From Novosphingobium sp. SCN 66-18 (GTDB lineage: Bacteria > Pseudomonadota > Alphaproteobacteria > Sphingomonadales > Sphingomonadaceae): 64,000 nt of DNA. This document shows positions 24,945 through 34,170 of this stretch, piece by piece. Under the pieces are notes generated by a model. That model did not search any database and was not told where the DNA came from. It saw nothing but the letters and a program-made list of their open reading frames with translations. Numbering within the stretch: position 1 is the first letter of the stretch; each line of letters begins with the position of its first letter. The stretch is taken from positions 33,182 through 97,181 of the forward strand of contig MEGD01000020.1 of NCBI GenBank assembly GCA_001725355.1, given 5' to 3'. The translations under genes and the position numbers were made by a program.

Positions 24945-25415
24945 CTAGGCGGGGCAGGCCTGCAACAGCGCGACGGCGCGCACGGTGGCGTCGAACAGGC
25001 GTTCGTGCCGGTCGCTTCGCACGAAGCCGGCGATCGTGGCGTCGAAACGCGCGCGGTCGCCCAGGCAGGTCGAACGGACCAGTTCGGCCAGCGTCGCCTC
25101 ATCCGGCGACATGGCAAGGCAGCACGGCCGGTTGACCATGAAGGCCTCCGGCCAGGTCGCCACGATCGCGCGAACCAGATCGTGCACGCCCACGGCGGCC
25201 TCGACGCTGCGATAGCGCTGGGCCAAGTCCGGCACGGGATCGCGCGCCGCCCGTTCGAACAGCGCGCACAGCCGCATCGCCATGACCGCGTGCAGCCCGA
25301 TCAGCGACAGGCCGCGGATGTCCTGCGGGCGGGCCAGCGCGCGCACCGATTCGGCAAAGCGTTGGGGCAACGCGCCCGGCGCTCCGGCACCGGTACCGTG
25401 GGTCTGGGCAGGCAT
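24945..25415 (-). CDS. Unknown protein, probably iron-regulated
   Basis: 156 residues from ATG 25415, chosen because AAAGGAG lies just upstream; a frame from 25445 is less likely. Largely helical, with no signal peptide. Three cysteine spots stand out: MVNRPCCLAMSPDE, STCLGDRARFD and the C-terminal LLQACPA. No family was recognised. Two Fur-box-like palindromes flank its -10 region, so expression should rise when iron is scarce. Confidence 0.65.
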   Translation of the reverse strand: MPAQTHGTGAGAPGALPQRFAESVRALARPQDIRGLSLIGLHAVMAMRLCALFERAARDPVPDLAQRYRSVEAAVGVHDLVRAIVATWPEAFMVNRPCCLAMSPDEATLAELVRSTCLGDRARFDATIAGFVRSDRHERLFDATVRAVALLQACPA

Positions 25416-25429
25416 CGAATCTCCTTTCC

Positions 25430-25491
25430 TGCGATCTATTCGCAAGGAGACTATGCGCGCCCTACCTTCTCGTCAATGCGAATCATTCGCA
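25430..25491 (-). promoter_or_regulatory. Fur-type boxes around the promoter of the unknown iron-regulated gene
   Basis: A perfect palindrome TGCGAAT-C-ATTCGCA lies at 25477-25491 and an imperfect one, TGCGATC-T-ATTCGCA, at 25430-25444. Between them on the minus strand are TTGACG (25471-25476) and TAGTCT (25448-25453), 17 bp apart. One box abuts the -35 and the other sits downstream of the -10, a strong arrangement for repression by Fur with Fe2+. Confidence 0.7.
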
Positions 25492-25498
25492 ATAAGGA

Positions 25499-27181
25499 TT
25501 AACCCGTGCGGAAGCCGTGCGAGATCGGGTAGCGCCGGTCGCGTCCGAAATTGCGCATGCCCAGCTTCACGCCGGGGGGCGCCTGCCGCCGCTTGTATTC
25601 GGCCACGTGCAGCAGCCGTTCGATCCGCACCACCACATCGCGGTCGAAACCCTCGGCAACCAGCTGCTCCACGCTCTTTTCGTGCTCCACCAGCCCGAAC
25701 AGGATCGCATCGAGTACGTCGTAGGGTGGCAGCGAATCCGAATCCTTCTGATCGGGCCGCAGTTCGGCGCTGGGCGGCTTCGTGATCACCCGATCGGGCA
25801 TGACCGCGCCCTCCGGCCCCAGCCCGATCTTGGGCTTGCGCGTGTTGCGCCAGCGCGAAACCGCGAAGACCGTGGTCTTGTAGGCATCCTTGAGCGGATT
25901 GTAGCCGCCGTTCATGTCGCCGTAGATCGTGGCGTAGCCCACGCTCATCTCGCTCTTGTTGCCGGTCGTCACCAGCATCGGCCCGAACTTGTTCGACAGC
26001 GCCATTAGCGTCACGCCGCGAATGCGCGACTGGATGTTTTCCTCGGTCAGGTCGGGCTGGCGGCCGGCGAAGGCGGGGGCCAGCATCTCGGCAAAGCCCG
26101 CCACCGCCGGTTCGATCGGGATCGTGTCGATCCGGCACCCCAGCAGCCGCGCGCATTCGGCCGCGTCCTCAAGGCTTTCGGCGCTGGTGTAGCGGCTGGG
26201 CAGCATCACGCACCACACCCGGTCCGCGCCCAGCGCATCGACCGCGATCGCCGCGCACAACGCCGAATCGATCCCGCCGGACAGCCCCAGCACCACGCCG
26301 GGGAAGCGGTTCTTCTCCACGTAGTCGCGCAGCGCCATCACCATCGCGCAGTAGATGTCCTCGGGGTGTTCGGTCGGTTCGTTGACCTCGGCCGGCTCGC
26401 ACCGCCAGCGATAGCCGGCGCCCACCGGCACGCGGTTCCAGCGCGTGTGGACGATCGCCTCTTCCCAGTCCGGCAGCTGCGCCCACAGCGCCCCCTCGGG
26501 GCCGACCACGAAGCTGGCCCCGTCGAACACGATCTCGTCCTGTCCGCCCACGCGGTTCAGGTAGGCCAGCGGAATGCCGGTATCGATCGCGCGGCGCTTG
26601 GCCACGCCGTCGATGCGCAGCACGTCCTTGTCGATCTCGTAGGGGCTGCCGTTGACGCAGATGAAGATGTCCGCGCCCAGTTCGGCCAGGTGGCGGCAGA
26701 CGTCGGGATGCCAGATGTCCTCGCAGATCGGCAGGCCCAGCATCGCGCCCTTGAACAGCACCGGCTCGGGCAGCGGCCCCGGCAGGAAATAGCGCTTTTC
26801 GTCAAACGTGCCGTAGTTCGGCAGTTCGTACTTGAAGCGCGTGGCGACGACCTTGCCTCCGTCCAGCAGCGCCACCCCGTTGTGCAGCGCGCCGTCGCGC
26901 ACGAAGACAGAGCCGACCAGCATGGCGGGGCCGCTGTCCGCCGTGGCTTCGGCCAGCCGGGTGAGTTGGAGCGCGGCGCGTTCGATCAGCGCCGGCTTCT
27001 GGATCAGATCCTCCGGCGGATAGCCGACAAGCTGCATTTCCGGGAACACGATCAGATCGCAGGCGCCGTCCGTCTCCGCGATGGCGCGGCGGCGCGCGGC
27101 CAGCATCGTGTCGGCATTGCCGGCAAGATCGCCAACGGTCTGGTTCAACTGGGCAAGGGTGATCGTGAGAGTATCGGCCAT
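25499..27181 (-). CDS. nadE: Glutamine-dependent NAD+ synthetase
   Basis: 560 residues. The N-terminal nitrilase-type glutaminase (about 1-260) shows Glu in VFPEMQLVGYPPEDL, Lys in YELPNYGTFDEKRYF and the nucleophile Cys in LPICEDIWHPD. The C-terminal synthetase has LGLSGGIDSALCAAIA (about 299-314), the ATP-pyrophosphatase loop, and a TTGNKSEMSVGYATIYGD segment. It amidates deamido-NAD+ in the last step of NAD synthesis using glutamine-derived ammonia passed between domains. Confidence 0.97.
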   Translation of the reverse strand: MADTLTITLAQLNQTVGDLAGNADTMLAARRRAIAETDGACDLIVFPEMQLVGYPPEDLIQKPALIERAALQLTRLAEATADSGPAMLVGSVFVRDGALHNGVALLDGGKVVATRFKYELPNYGTFDEKRYFLPGPLPEPVLFKGAMLGLPICEDIWHPDVCRHLAELGADIFICVNGSPYEIDKDVLRIDGVAKRRAIDTGIPLAYLNRVGGQDEIVFDGASFVVGPEGALWAQLPDWEEAIVHTRWNRVPVGAGYRWRCEPAEVNEPTEHPEDIYCAMVMALRDYVEKNRFPGVVLGLSGGIDSALCAAIAVDALGADRVWCVMLPSRYTSAESLEDAAECARLLGCRIDTIPIEPAVAGFAEMLAPAFAGRQPDLTEENIQSRIRGVTLMALSNKFGPMLVTTGNKSEMSVGYATIYGDMNGGYNPLKDAYKTTVFAVSRWRNTRKPKIGLGPEGAVMPDRVITKPPSAELRPDQKDSDSLPPYDVLDAILFGLVEHEKSVEQLVAEGFDRDVVVRIERLLHVAEYKRRQAPPGVKLGMRNFGRDRRYPISHGFRTG

Positions 27182-27420
27182 GCCCCGTTCCTAGGCGGCA
27201 ACGCCCTGCGCGGGCAAGTCACCATGCGTCCGTATGCGTCCGTTCAAGGGCAAAGCCCGGAATGACGCGCCGGTGGCGGCCCGACGGGGGGCGAGGGTGG
27301 GGACGAATGTGTCTCTGCCGTTGCAAAGCTGTCATCTTGGGCTAAGGGCGCGGGAAAGACCATCAGTCCGTCTGGTTCATTCTGTCAGTCCACGCTTTCA
27401 GGCTCATTGGGGAACGACGC

Positions 27421-28356
27421 ATGAAGATCATGTCCGGCAACGGTAACCTGCCTTTGGCGCGCGCCATCGCGGCTTATCTCGAACTGCCGTTGACCGACGC
27501 CTCGGTGCGCCGTTTCGCCGACGAGGAAGTCTTCGTCGAAATCCACGAGAACGTGCGGGGCGAGGACGTGTTCATCGTCCAGTCGACCAGCTATCCCGCC
27601 AACGACAACCTGATGGAACTGCTGATCTGCATCGACGCGCTGCGCCGCGCGTCGGCCCGCCGGATCACCGCTGTGGTTCCCTATTTCGGCTATGCCCGCC
27701 AGGACCGCAAGCCGGGGCCGCGCACGCCGATCTCGGCCAAGCTCGTCGCCAACCTGATTACCGAGGCGGGCGCGGACCGCGTGCTGTCGGTCGATCTCCA
27801 CGCCGGCCAGATCCAGGGTTTCTTCGATATCCCGACCGACAACCTCTATGCCGCACCGGTGATGGCGGCGGATATCCAGACGCGCTATGGCGGGCAGCCG
27901 CTGATGGTCGTTTCGCCCGACGTGGGCGGCGTGGTGCGCGCCCGCGCGCTGGCCAAGCGGCTGGACAACGCGCCGCTGGCCATCGTCGACAAGCGGCGCG
28001 ACCGCCCCGGCCAGTCGGAGGTGATGAACATCATCGGCGACGTGAAGGGGCGGATGTGCATCCTGATCGACGACATCATCGATTCGGGTGGCACGCTGTG
28101 CAACGCGGCGCAGGCGCTGATGGACGCGGGCGCCGTCGGCGTATCGGCCTACATCACCCACGGCGTGCTGTCGGGCGGCGCGGTTGCGCGCGTGGCGGGG
28201 TCCGCGCTCAAGGAACTGGTCATCACCGATACCATCCTGCCGACCGACGCGACAAAGGAATGCAACCGCATCCGCGTGCTGACCATCGCGCCGCTGATCG
28301 GCGAGGCGGTGCGCCGCATTGCCGATGAAAGCTCGGTCTCCAGCCTGTTCGACTGA
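27421..28356 (+). CDS. prs: Ribose-phosphate pyrophosphokinase
   Basis: 311 residues. Makes PRPP from ribose-5-phosphate and ATP for nucleotide, His, Trp and NAD synthesis. Motifs: [11 protein letters not shown] (about 32-42), [21 protein letters not shown] (flexible loop, about 94-114), [14 protein letters not shown] and the PRPP-binding loop [10 protein letters not shown] (about 216-225). GGGGAA lies 5-10 bases before the ATG. The 239-bp upstream interval holds no clear gene; a 10-bp direct repeat ATGCGTCCGT (near 27223-27243) is its only visible feature. Confidence 0.97.
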   Translation: MKIMSGNGNLPLARAIAAYLELPLTDASVRRFADEEVFVEIHENVRGEDVFIVQSTSYPANDNLMELLICIDALRRASARRITAVVPYFGYARQDRKPGPRTPISAKLVANLITEAGADRVLSVDLHAGQIQGFFDIPTDNLYAAPVMAADIQTRYGGQPLMVVSPDVGGVVRARALAKRLDNAPLAIVDKRRDRPGQSEVMNIIGDVKGRMCILIDDIIDSGGTLCNAAQALMDAGAVGVSAYITHGVLSGGAVARVAGSALKELVITDTILPTDATKECNRIRVLTIAPLIGEAVRRIADESSVSSLFD

Positions 28357-28396
28357 TCCGGTCGCGCGCCGTCCGCCGGCGTGGCGCCGCGCGGGT

Positions 28397-29341
28397 TTAC
28401 TGCCAGGGGCGGATCTGCCCGGGCTGGATGCGTTCGATCATTTCCAGCCGGCGCGATTGGCGCGTTTCCAGCGCCAGGGTCATCAGCGGTTGCGGCCGCG
28501 CCACGAACTGGCGCGGCGACATGCCGAACAGGTCGGTGAACTCGCGGATGAGGTGGCTCTGGTCGTAGTACCGCAGCGACAGCGCCTCGGCTTCATCGTG
28601 GTCGGCCACGCCGCGAAGGTGGCTTGCCATGTCGAGCGCGCGGGCACGGCGCAGCACCTGCTTTGGCGGCATTCCGAAATCGCGGCGCACGCACCGTTCC
28701 AGCCGGCGCTGCTCCACGCCCATTTCCCGGGCAAAGCGCGTGACCGTGATCGAAGGATCGACGAAAGCCTCGGCCTCGAAGCGCGCGGTCAGCAATTCGG
28801 GAATTTCGCCACCGCGCCCCGCGATGATCTGGCGCATTTCGTCTTCCATCGCGCGGCACCAGTCCTCCGGCGTCCCGTCGGGATCGAACAGGTCCAGCCA
28901 GCGCATCCTGGAAAGGCCCATGTCGTCCAGCGGGCAGATGCGGTCGAGATGGTCGCGCGCGCCCGGACCGCGCAGCGCATGGCAGGCGCCCGGGCGCAGG
29001 GTAAGGCCCACGCTGGTGAAACTGCCGCGCACCGAAACCGGCATACGGCGGGTGTGCGGGCCGAAGAACAGCGCATCGCCTTCGGAATGCAGGCGCCCGT
29101 CGGCGGTATCGGCGGTCCATTGACCACGCAACTGGATGCGAATGAACGGGGTATCGTTGAACAGGCCGCAATCGAGGAGATAATCGTCCGGCATCTCGAC
29201 GACGGTCACATAGAGACGCCCGATCCACGGCGCGAGATCCGCCGCGGGCGCGCGGTTGTACGAGAGTGGCTGGCCGTCGCGCGACACCCCCGCCGCGGAC
29301 GCGATCGACCGATCGATCGCCGGCCTCGAATTGCGTGACAT
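28397..29341 (-). CDS. AraC family transcriptional regulator
   Basis: 314 residues from ATG 29341 with GGGGAG upstream; much longer frames on this strand only shadow hisN. The C-terminal AraC helix-turn-helix pair is at about 205-300 (VTRFAREMGVEQRRLERCVRRDFG, split across two helices, then YYDQSHLIREFTDLFGMSPRQF). The N-terminal domain resembles sensor domains of uncharacterised AraC proteins (QLRGQWTADTADGRLHSEGD). Divergent from hisN across 243 bp. Target genes and ligand are unknown. Confidence 0.9.
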   Translation of the reverse strand: MSRNSRPAIDRSIASAAGVSRDGQPLSYNRAPAADLAPWIGRLYVTVVEMPDDYLLDCGLFNDTPFIRIQLRGQWTADTADGRLHSEGDALFFGPHTRRMPVSVRGSFTSVGLTLRPGACHALRGPGARDHLDRICPLDDMGLSRMRWLDLFDPDGTPEDWCRAMEDEMRQIIAGRGGEIPELLTARFEAEAFVDPSITVTRFAREMGVEQRRLERCVRRDFGMPPKQVLRRARALDMASHLRGVADHDEAEALSLRYYDQSHLIREFTDLFGMSPRQFVARPQPLMTLALETRQSRRLEMIERIQPGQIRPWQ

Positions 29342-29584
29342 TGTTGCTCCCCGAATGACGAACAGCTTGTGTCCGCCACCTACTCCCCCTCTATAGACGC
29401 GTCTGTGCCACCGGTCACGCCCATGGTAAAAGTTCGCTTGCGCCATCAATAACTTCCATGCCGTTGGCAAGTGATCTGGCGCACGGCCGACCGGTGCGCT
29501 TGCGCACAGGCCGATACCTCCTCTCCATGACGCGACCCGCGTTGTCCTTGACCGGCACGCCGGCGGCGGGCCAAAGCGGGGACC

Positions 29585-30364
29585 ATGAAACTGGACGACG
29601 ATATCGCCCTCGCCCTGCGCCTTGCCGATGCCGCCGGCGCAGCCATCCGCCCCTATTTCCGCGCCGTCGAAGCCGAACGCAAGGGGGACGCCACCCCGGT
29701 GACGCTGGCGGACCGCGCGGCGGAGGAAGCGATGCGCCGCATCCTGACCGCCGAAGTCCCGCGTGATGCCGTGATCGGCGAGGAATTCGGCGCGACCACC
29801 GGCTCTTCCGGCCGGAGCTGGGTGCTCGACCCGATCGATGGAACCACCGGCTTCCTCGCCGGCCGCGCGCTGTTCGGCACGCTGATCGCGCTGGTGGTGG
29901 AAGGCTTTCCGGTGCTGGGCGTGATCGACCAGCCGATTTCCGGCGAACGCTGGGTGGGCGCGACCGGCCGTCCAACCACGCTGAACGGCAAACCGGTGCG
30001 CACCCGCGCCTGCCGCAGCCTGGCCGATGCCACGCTGGCCACCACCGGCCCGCACTATTTCGACGACCACGATGGCGCGCATTTCATGGGCCTGGCCGCC
30101 AAGACCGACCACAAGCGCATGGTCATGGGCGGGGACTGCTACAACTACGCCATGCTCGCGACCGGGCAGCTCGATGTCGTCTGCGAGGCCAACCTGAAGC
30201 TGCACGACTGGGCCGCGCTGGTCCCCGTGGTCGAAGGCGCCGGCGGCACCATGGCGGACTGGAACGGCAATCCGCTCCACGCTGGGTCCGACGGCCATGT
30301 CATCGCGCTGGGCGATCCGGCGCGGCTCGACGACGTGGTCGAGGCGCTGGCCTGCGGGCACTGA
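29585..30364 (+). CDS. hisN: Histidinol-phosphatase of the inositol monophosphatase family
   Basis: 259 residues. IMPase motifs: GEEFG (about 66-70), the metal-binding WVLDPIDGTTGFLAGRALFGTLIAL (D, D, GT; about 81-92 for the core) and the C-terminal LKLHDWAALVPVVEGAGG. The HisN subgroup, common in alphaproteobacteria, removes phosphate from histidinol-phosphate; the FLAGRALFGTLI variant fits it. Followed after 58 bp by the gamma-glutamylcyclotransferase-like gene. Confidence 0.88.
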   Translation: MKLDDDIALALRLADAAGAAIRPYFRAVEAERKGDATPVTLADRAAEEAMRRILTAEVPRDAVIGEEFGATTGSSGRSWVLDPIDGTTGFLAGRALFGTLIALVVEGFPVLGVIDQPISGERWVGATGRPTTLNGKPVRTRACRSLADATLATTGPHYFDDHDGAHFMGLAAKTDHKRMVMGGDCYNYAMLATGQLDVVCEANLKLHDWAALVPVVEGAGGTMADWNGNPLHAGSDGHVIALGDPARLDDVVEALACGH

Positions 30365-30422
30365 GCGCGGGGGCCAAAGACTGGGTGGGCATGAACCGGG
30401 CGGGCATGAACCGGCGGGCGCG

Positions 30423-30890
30423 ATGAAAAAGCGGTTCTTCTTCTATGGCACGCTGACTCACGCGCACGACAATCCGGTTACGCGCGCGGTGCTGCCGCTG
30501 CTCGGCCCGGCGCGGCGGGGCTGGGTGCGCGGCCGGCTGCACGCGGTGCGCCACGGCGAAGGCTGGTATCCGGTGCTGACGCCCGCATCAGCCGGCCGCG
30601 TGTTCGGCTATGTCTATGACAGCGGGCCGCGCTTCACCCGCGCTGCGCTGCGGCTGCTGGATGCCTACGAGAACTGCGATCCGCGCCGGCCCGCGCGGTC
30701 CGAATATCTCCGGCGCACGGTGCCCGTTCATGTGCCGGGCCAGGGCACTGTCCGCGCCGATGCCTATCTGTTCAACCGGCCGCTGCACCCGGGCCTTTGC
30801 CCCATACCGGGCGGGGATTTCACCGCCTTCATCGCTGCCCGTGGCCTGTCCGCGCTGGGATCGGGCAGCGCGGGCGCGCAGCGGAGATAA
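30423..30890 (+). CDS. Gamma-glutamylcyclotransferase (AIG2-like) family protein
   Basis: 155 residues from ATG 30423; the longer frame upstream overlaps hisN. FFYGTLTHAHDNPV is the N-terminal YGTL motif (about residues 5-18), and the catalytic Glu of the family is probably in LLDAYENCDPR (about 80-90). The fold releases 5-oxoproline from gamma-glutamyl peptides in characterised members; the substrate here is not known. Confidence 0.85.
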   Translation: MKKRFFFYGTLTHAHDNPVTRAVLPLLGPARRGWVRGRLHAVRHGEGWYPVLTPASAGRVFGYVYDSGPRFTRAALRLLDAYENCDPRRPARSEYLRRTVPVHVPGQGTVRADAYLFNRPLHPGLCPIPGGDFTAFIAARGLSALGSGSAGAQRR

Positions 30891-30989
30891 GGGAGGGGCG
30901 CTGACGGCGGGTCTTTTCACCGTCGCGGTCCTGTCGCATGGGCGAGGCGGGGATTCGCCGGCGGATAGCCACGGAAAAGGCGGTGCGGG

Positions 30990-31706
30990 ATGCGCTTTCA
31001 GGAAACCTTTCATCTGACGCCCTACCTCGATTCGCTGGTGAGCTACGCGGCGGCCCTGCTGTTCGGCGCGCTGATCGGGGCGGAACGGCAGTATCGCCAG
31101 CGCACGGCGGGCCTCAGGACCAATGCTCTGGTCGCGCTGGGCGCGGCGGCGTTCGTCGATCTGGGCCAGCGGCTTGCCGGCGATGCCGAAGCGGTGCGCG
31201 TGATCTCCTATGTTGTTTCGGGCGTCGGCTTCCTGGGCGCCGGGGTGATCATGAAGGAGGGCAAGAACGTGCGCGGCCTGAACACGGCCGCCACGCTCTG
31301 GTGCTCGGCCGCCGTGGGCACCTGCGCGGGCACCGACATGCTGGCCGAAGCGGCGACGCTGACCGTGTTCGTCGTTGCCGGAAACACGCTGCTGCGTTTT
31401 GTCGTGAACGCGATCAACCGCATCCCGCTGGCCGCCGCATCGCTGGAAGCGACGTATTGGGTGACGGTCACCACCGATGCGGCCAGCGCCGACAGGCTGC
31501 GCGACCTGCTGGTCGATCACCTCGAACTGATGCGCTATCCGGTCGCCGATACGGAACTGGTCGAACGCGCCGAGGACGCGGTCGAAGTCCGCGCCCGCCT
31601 GGTCAGCACGGCGGCCGCCGAGAAGGATCTCGACGCGATCACCGCGCATCTGGAACGGACGCACGCAGTGGCCCACGCTACCTGGGAACTGCAGACGCAC
31701 GATTGA
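30990..31706 (+). CDS. MgtC/SapB family membrane protein
   Basis: 238 residues. The N-terminal half has four or five membrane segments with the family signature: AALLFGALIGAERQYRQR, AGLRTNALVALGAAAF, then VVSGVGFLGAGVIMKEG and GLNTAATLWCSAAVG. The C-terminal soluble part (about 150-238) is ACT-like, as in longer MgtC proteins. MgtC supports growth at low Mg2+ and within macrophages in pathogens; here it is probably a housekeeping membrane regulator. Confidence 0.9.
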   Translation: MRFQETFHLTPYLDSLVSYAAALLFGALIGAERQYRQRTAGLRTNALVALGAAAFVDLGQRLAGDAEAVRVISYVVSGVGFLGAGVIMKEGKNVRGLNTAATLWCSAAVGTCAGTDMLAEAATLTVFVVAGNTLLRFVVNAINRIPLAAASLEATYWVTVTTDAASADRLRDLLVDHLELMRYPVADTELVERAEDAVEVRARLVSTAAAEKDLDAITAHLERTHAVAHATWELQTHD

Positions 31707-31723
31707 GCGCGCGCCTGCCCGCG

Positions 31724-33103
31724 TTACTTCGCGAACGGGTTCTTCGGGCTGCGCAGCGTCAGGCGGATGGGCACGGCATCGAACCCCAGCTCGCGCCGGA
31801 TGCCGTTGATCAGGTACCGCCGGTAGCTTTCGGGCAGCATGTCGAGCCGGGTGCCGAACAGCACGAAGCCGGGCGGGCGCGTCTTGGCCTGGGTGATGTA
31901 GCGCAGCTTGATCCGCTTGCCGCCCGGGGCCGGGGGCGGATTGGCGGACAGCGCATCGTCGAACCAGCGGTTGAGCGCGGCGGTCGGCACGCGGCGGCTC
32001 CAGGAATCGCGGATGTCGAAGGCCACGGACAGCAAGGTGTCCAGCCCCTTGCCCGTGCGCGCCGATACCGCCACCAGCGGCACGCCGCGCACTTGCGCCA
32101 GCCCTTCGTCCAGCGCGGCGCGCACGCCGTTGAACAGGCCGCTGGCGTCCTCGGCCACGTCCCACTTGTTGATCGCGATGACGAGCGCGCGGCCTTCCTC
32201 CAGCACCATCGAGGCGATCTTGAGGTCCTGATGCTCCAGCCCGCGCGTGGCATCGAGCAGCAGGACGACGACTTCGGCGAAGTCGATCGCGCGGCGCGCA
32301 TCGGCGACCGAGAGCTTCTCCAGCTTTTCGACGACCTGCGATTTCTTGCGCATGCCGGCCGTGTCGATCAGGCGGATGGGCCGGGCCTTGCCGCTCTTGG
32401 GATCGTTCCAGTCCCAATCGATCGCGATCGAATCGCGCGTGATTCCCGCCTCCGGGCCGGTCAGCAGGCGATCCTCGCCCAGCAGGCGGTTGATCATCGT
32501 GGACTTGCCCGCGTTGGGCCGTCCGACCACGGCCAGCTTCAGGATCGATTCGGGATCGTATTCCGCTTCCTCGCCGTCTGCCTCGCCATCCTCGGCATCG
32601 GCATCGGGCTCGCCGATCAGCGGGTAGAGCGCCTCGAACAGGTCGCCCATGCCCTCGCCATGTTCGGCCGAAACGCCCACGGGATCGCCGAAGCCCAGCG
32701 AATAGGCTTCCAGCAGTCCCGCCTCGCCCGCGCGCCCTTCGGCCTTGTTGGCCAGGAGAATCACCGGCAGGGTATGTTCGCGCAGATAGCGGCCGATCTC
32801 TTCGTCGAGCGGCGTGATGCCGGCGCGCGCGTCCACCACGAACAGCGCCACATCGGCGCCGGTCAACGAAGCCTCGGTCTGCTGGCGCATCCGGCCGGGC
32901 AGGCTGGAGGGGTCCTCGTCCTCCCAACCGGCGGTATCGACGATGGTGAATTCGAGGCCGAGCAGCGTCGCTTCGCCGAAGCGGCGATCGCGCGTGACGC
33001 CTGGCTGATCGTCCACCAGCGCCAGCTTTTTCCCCACAAGCCTGTTGAAAAGCGTGGATTTGCCGACGTTGGGGCGGCCGATGATGATAACTTGCGGATG
33101 CAT
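31724..33103 (-). CDS. der: Ribosome biogenesis GTPase Der (EngA)
   Basis: 459 residues with the tandem GTPase domains unique to Der: G1 motifs GRPNVGKSTLF (about 8-18) and GRPNAGKSTMI (about 190-200), DTAGWE and DTAGMR switch regions, NKxD as NKAE in the first domain and NKWD in the second, then the KH-like C-terminal domain (about 360-459). An acidic linker (DADAEDGEADGEEAEYD) joins the two G domains. Needed for 50S assembly. Divergent from the CHAP-domain gene. Confidence 0.97.
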   Translation of the reverse strand: MHPQVIIIGRPNVGKSTLFNRLVGKKLALVDDQPGVTRDRRFGEATLLGLEFTIVDTAGWEDEDPSSLPGRMRQQTEASLTGADVALFVVDARAGITPLDEEIGRYLREHTLPVILLANKAEGRAGEAGLLEAYSLGFGDPVGVSAEHGEGMGDLFEALYPLIGEPDADAEDGEADGEEAEYDPESILKLAVVGRPNAGKSTMINRLLGEDRLLTGPEAGITRDSIAIDWDWNDPKSGKARPIRLIDTAGMRKKSQVVEKLEKLSVADARRAIDFAEVVVLLLDATRGLEHQDLKIASMVLEEGRALVIAINKWDVAEDASGLFNGVRAALDEGLAQVRGVPLVAVSARTGKGLDTLLSVAFDIRDSWSRRVPTAALNRWFDDALSANPPPAPGGKRIKLRYITQAKTRPPGFVLFGTRLDMLPESYRRYLINGIRRELGFDAVPIRLTLRSPKNPFAK

Positions 33104-33204
33104 CGCCTACCGTTGGCCCGCGCGCGCGGCGATGGCAAGGACGGTTTGGCGTAAACCGCCCGCAAACGGGCCTTCCCGCACCTCCGTAATCGCCGTTCAT
33201 CGTC

Positions 33205-33219
33205 TTAAACGCATGTTAA
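33205..33219 (+). promoter_or_regulatory. CtrA-type site TTAA-N7-TTAA
   Basis: TTAA (33205-33208) and TTAA (33216-33219) spaced by exactly seven bases, the consensus of the alphaproteobacterial cell-cycle regulator CtrA. It is 48 bp before the start of the CHAP-domain wall hydrolase gene, a type of gene often under CtrA control. Confidence 0.6.
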
Positions 33220-33267
33220 CTACATCGGTGAGGGTGATTCTTACCTTACCTGCAGAAAATTGCCGGC

Positions 33268-34137
33268 ATGAAGGGATTGACCGGCAAAATCGCGGCGCTG
33301 GCCGTATCGGGGGCCGTATTGGGCTCAGCGAACGTGGCGCAAGCCGCGCCCGCGACGTTGCAGGCAGCGGGCGCGGCCGCAATGACGCGCCAGCCGGATG
33401 CGGCGGGCGATTCGGATGCGCTGCCCTATCTCCAGTGCGTGCCCTATGCGCGGCAGGTTTCGGGCATCGGCATTTATGGCGATGCGCTGACCTGGTGGGA
33501 TCAGGCGGCGGGGCGCTATGCCCGTGGCCACCAGCCGCGCGTGGGCGCGGTGATGAGCTTTCGCCCCTATGGCGGCATGGAACTGGGCCATGTCGCGGCG
33601 GTCAGCCGGATTATCGATTCGCGCACGGTGCTGCTGCGCCATGCCAACTGGTCGCCGATCAACGGCCGGCGGGGGCAGATCGAGAAAGACGTGCGCGCGG
33701 TCGACGTTTCGCCCGAAAACGACTGGAGCGAAGTGCGCGTGTGGTATGCTCCGATCGCCGATCTCGGCACCACGCGCTGGCCGGTCAACGGCTTCATCTA
33801 TAACGAGAAACCGCGCAAGAACGAGCGGTTGACGGTGCTCGCGTCGGCCGACACGGTCCCTCCGGCGCGCGCGCCGCTGATGGCGCGCACCGAGCCCGCG
33901 CGGAGCGCGGCGGGCCGCGGTGGAAGCGGTATCGGCGCGGACTTCCTCAAGGGTGTCATACCCGAATCGCGCGCCGCGCAGACTCCGGCCTCGCGGCGCC
34001 CGGCCCGGCAGAGCCTTGCTGCCAGTGCGCCGCGCGCCGTGCCAGCCCGCACTATGCCGGCGCGCACCGTGTCCACGCGCCTTGCGGGAATGGACAGCGA
34101 TCCGATCGGCAGGATCATCGCCGCGCGGATGCGCTGA
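33268..34137 (+). CDS. Secreted CHAP-domain peptidoglycan hydrolase
   Basis: 289 residues. Signal peptide at 1-26 ending AQAA. A CHAP domain covers about 50-165: catalytic Cys in LQCVPYARQVSGI, His in GHVAAVSRI and a final polar residue in HANWSP, in the usual CHAP order. The remaining 120 residues are Arg/Pro/Ala-rich, basic and likely disordered. CHAP enzymes cut peptide bonds in peptidoglycan in the periplasm during growth or division. A CtrA-type site upstream supports cell-cycle control. Confidence 0.88.
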   Translation: MKGLTGKIAALAVSGAVLGSANVAQAAPATLQAAGAAAMTRQPDAAGDSDALPYLQCVPYARQVSGIGIYGDALTWWDQAAGRYARGHQPRVGAVMSFRPYGGMELGHVAAVSRIIDSRTVLLRHANWSPINGRRGQIEKDVRAVDVSPENDWSEVRVWYAPIADLGTTRWPVNGFIYNEKPRKNERLTVLASADTVPPARAPLMARTEPARSAAGRGGSGIGADFLKGVIPESRAAQTPASRRPARQSLAASAPRAVPARTMPARTVSTRLAGMDSDPIGRIIAARMR

Positions 34138-34170
34138 TCCGCGCGGCGTTTCCGGTCCAGGTCGCCGGAA

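Noticed and set aside
29342-30361. Long N-terminal extension of the AraC gene
   Set aside because: Antisense to hisN; the ATG at 29341 has a good ribosome site and gives a standard AraC length.
30588-33200. 870-codon minus-strand open frame
   Set aside because: Overlaps der in another frame and the antisense of mgtC; no recognisable fold.
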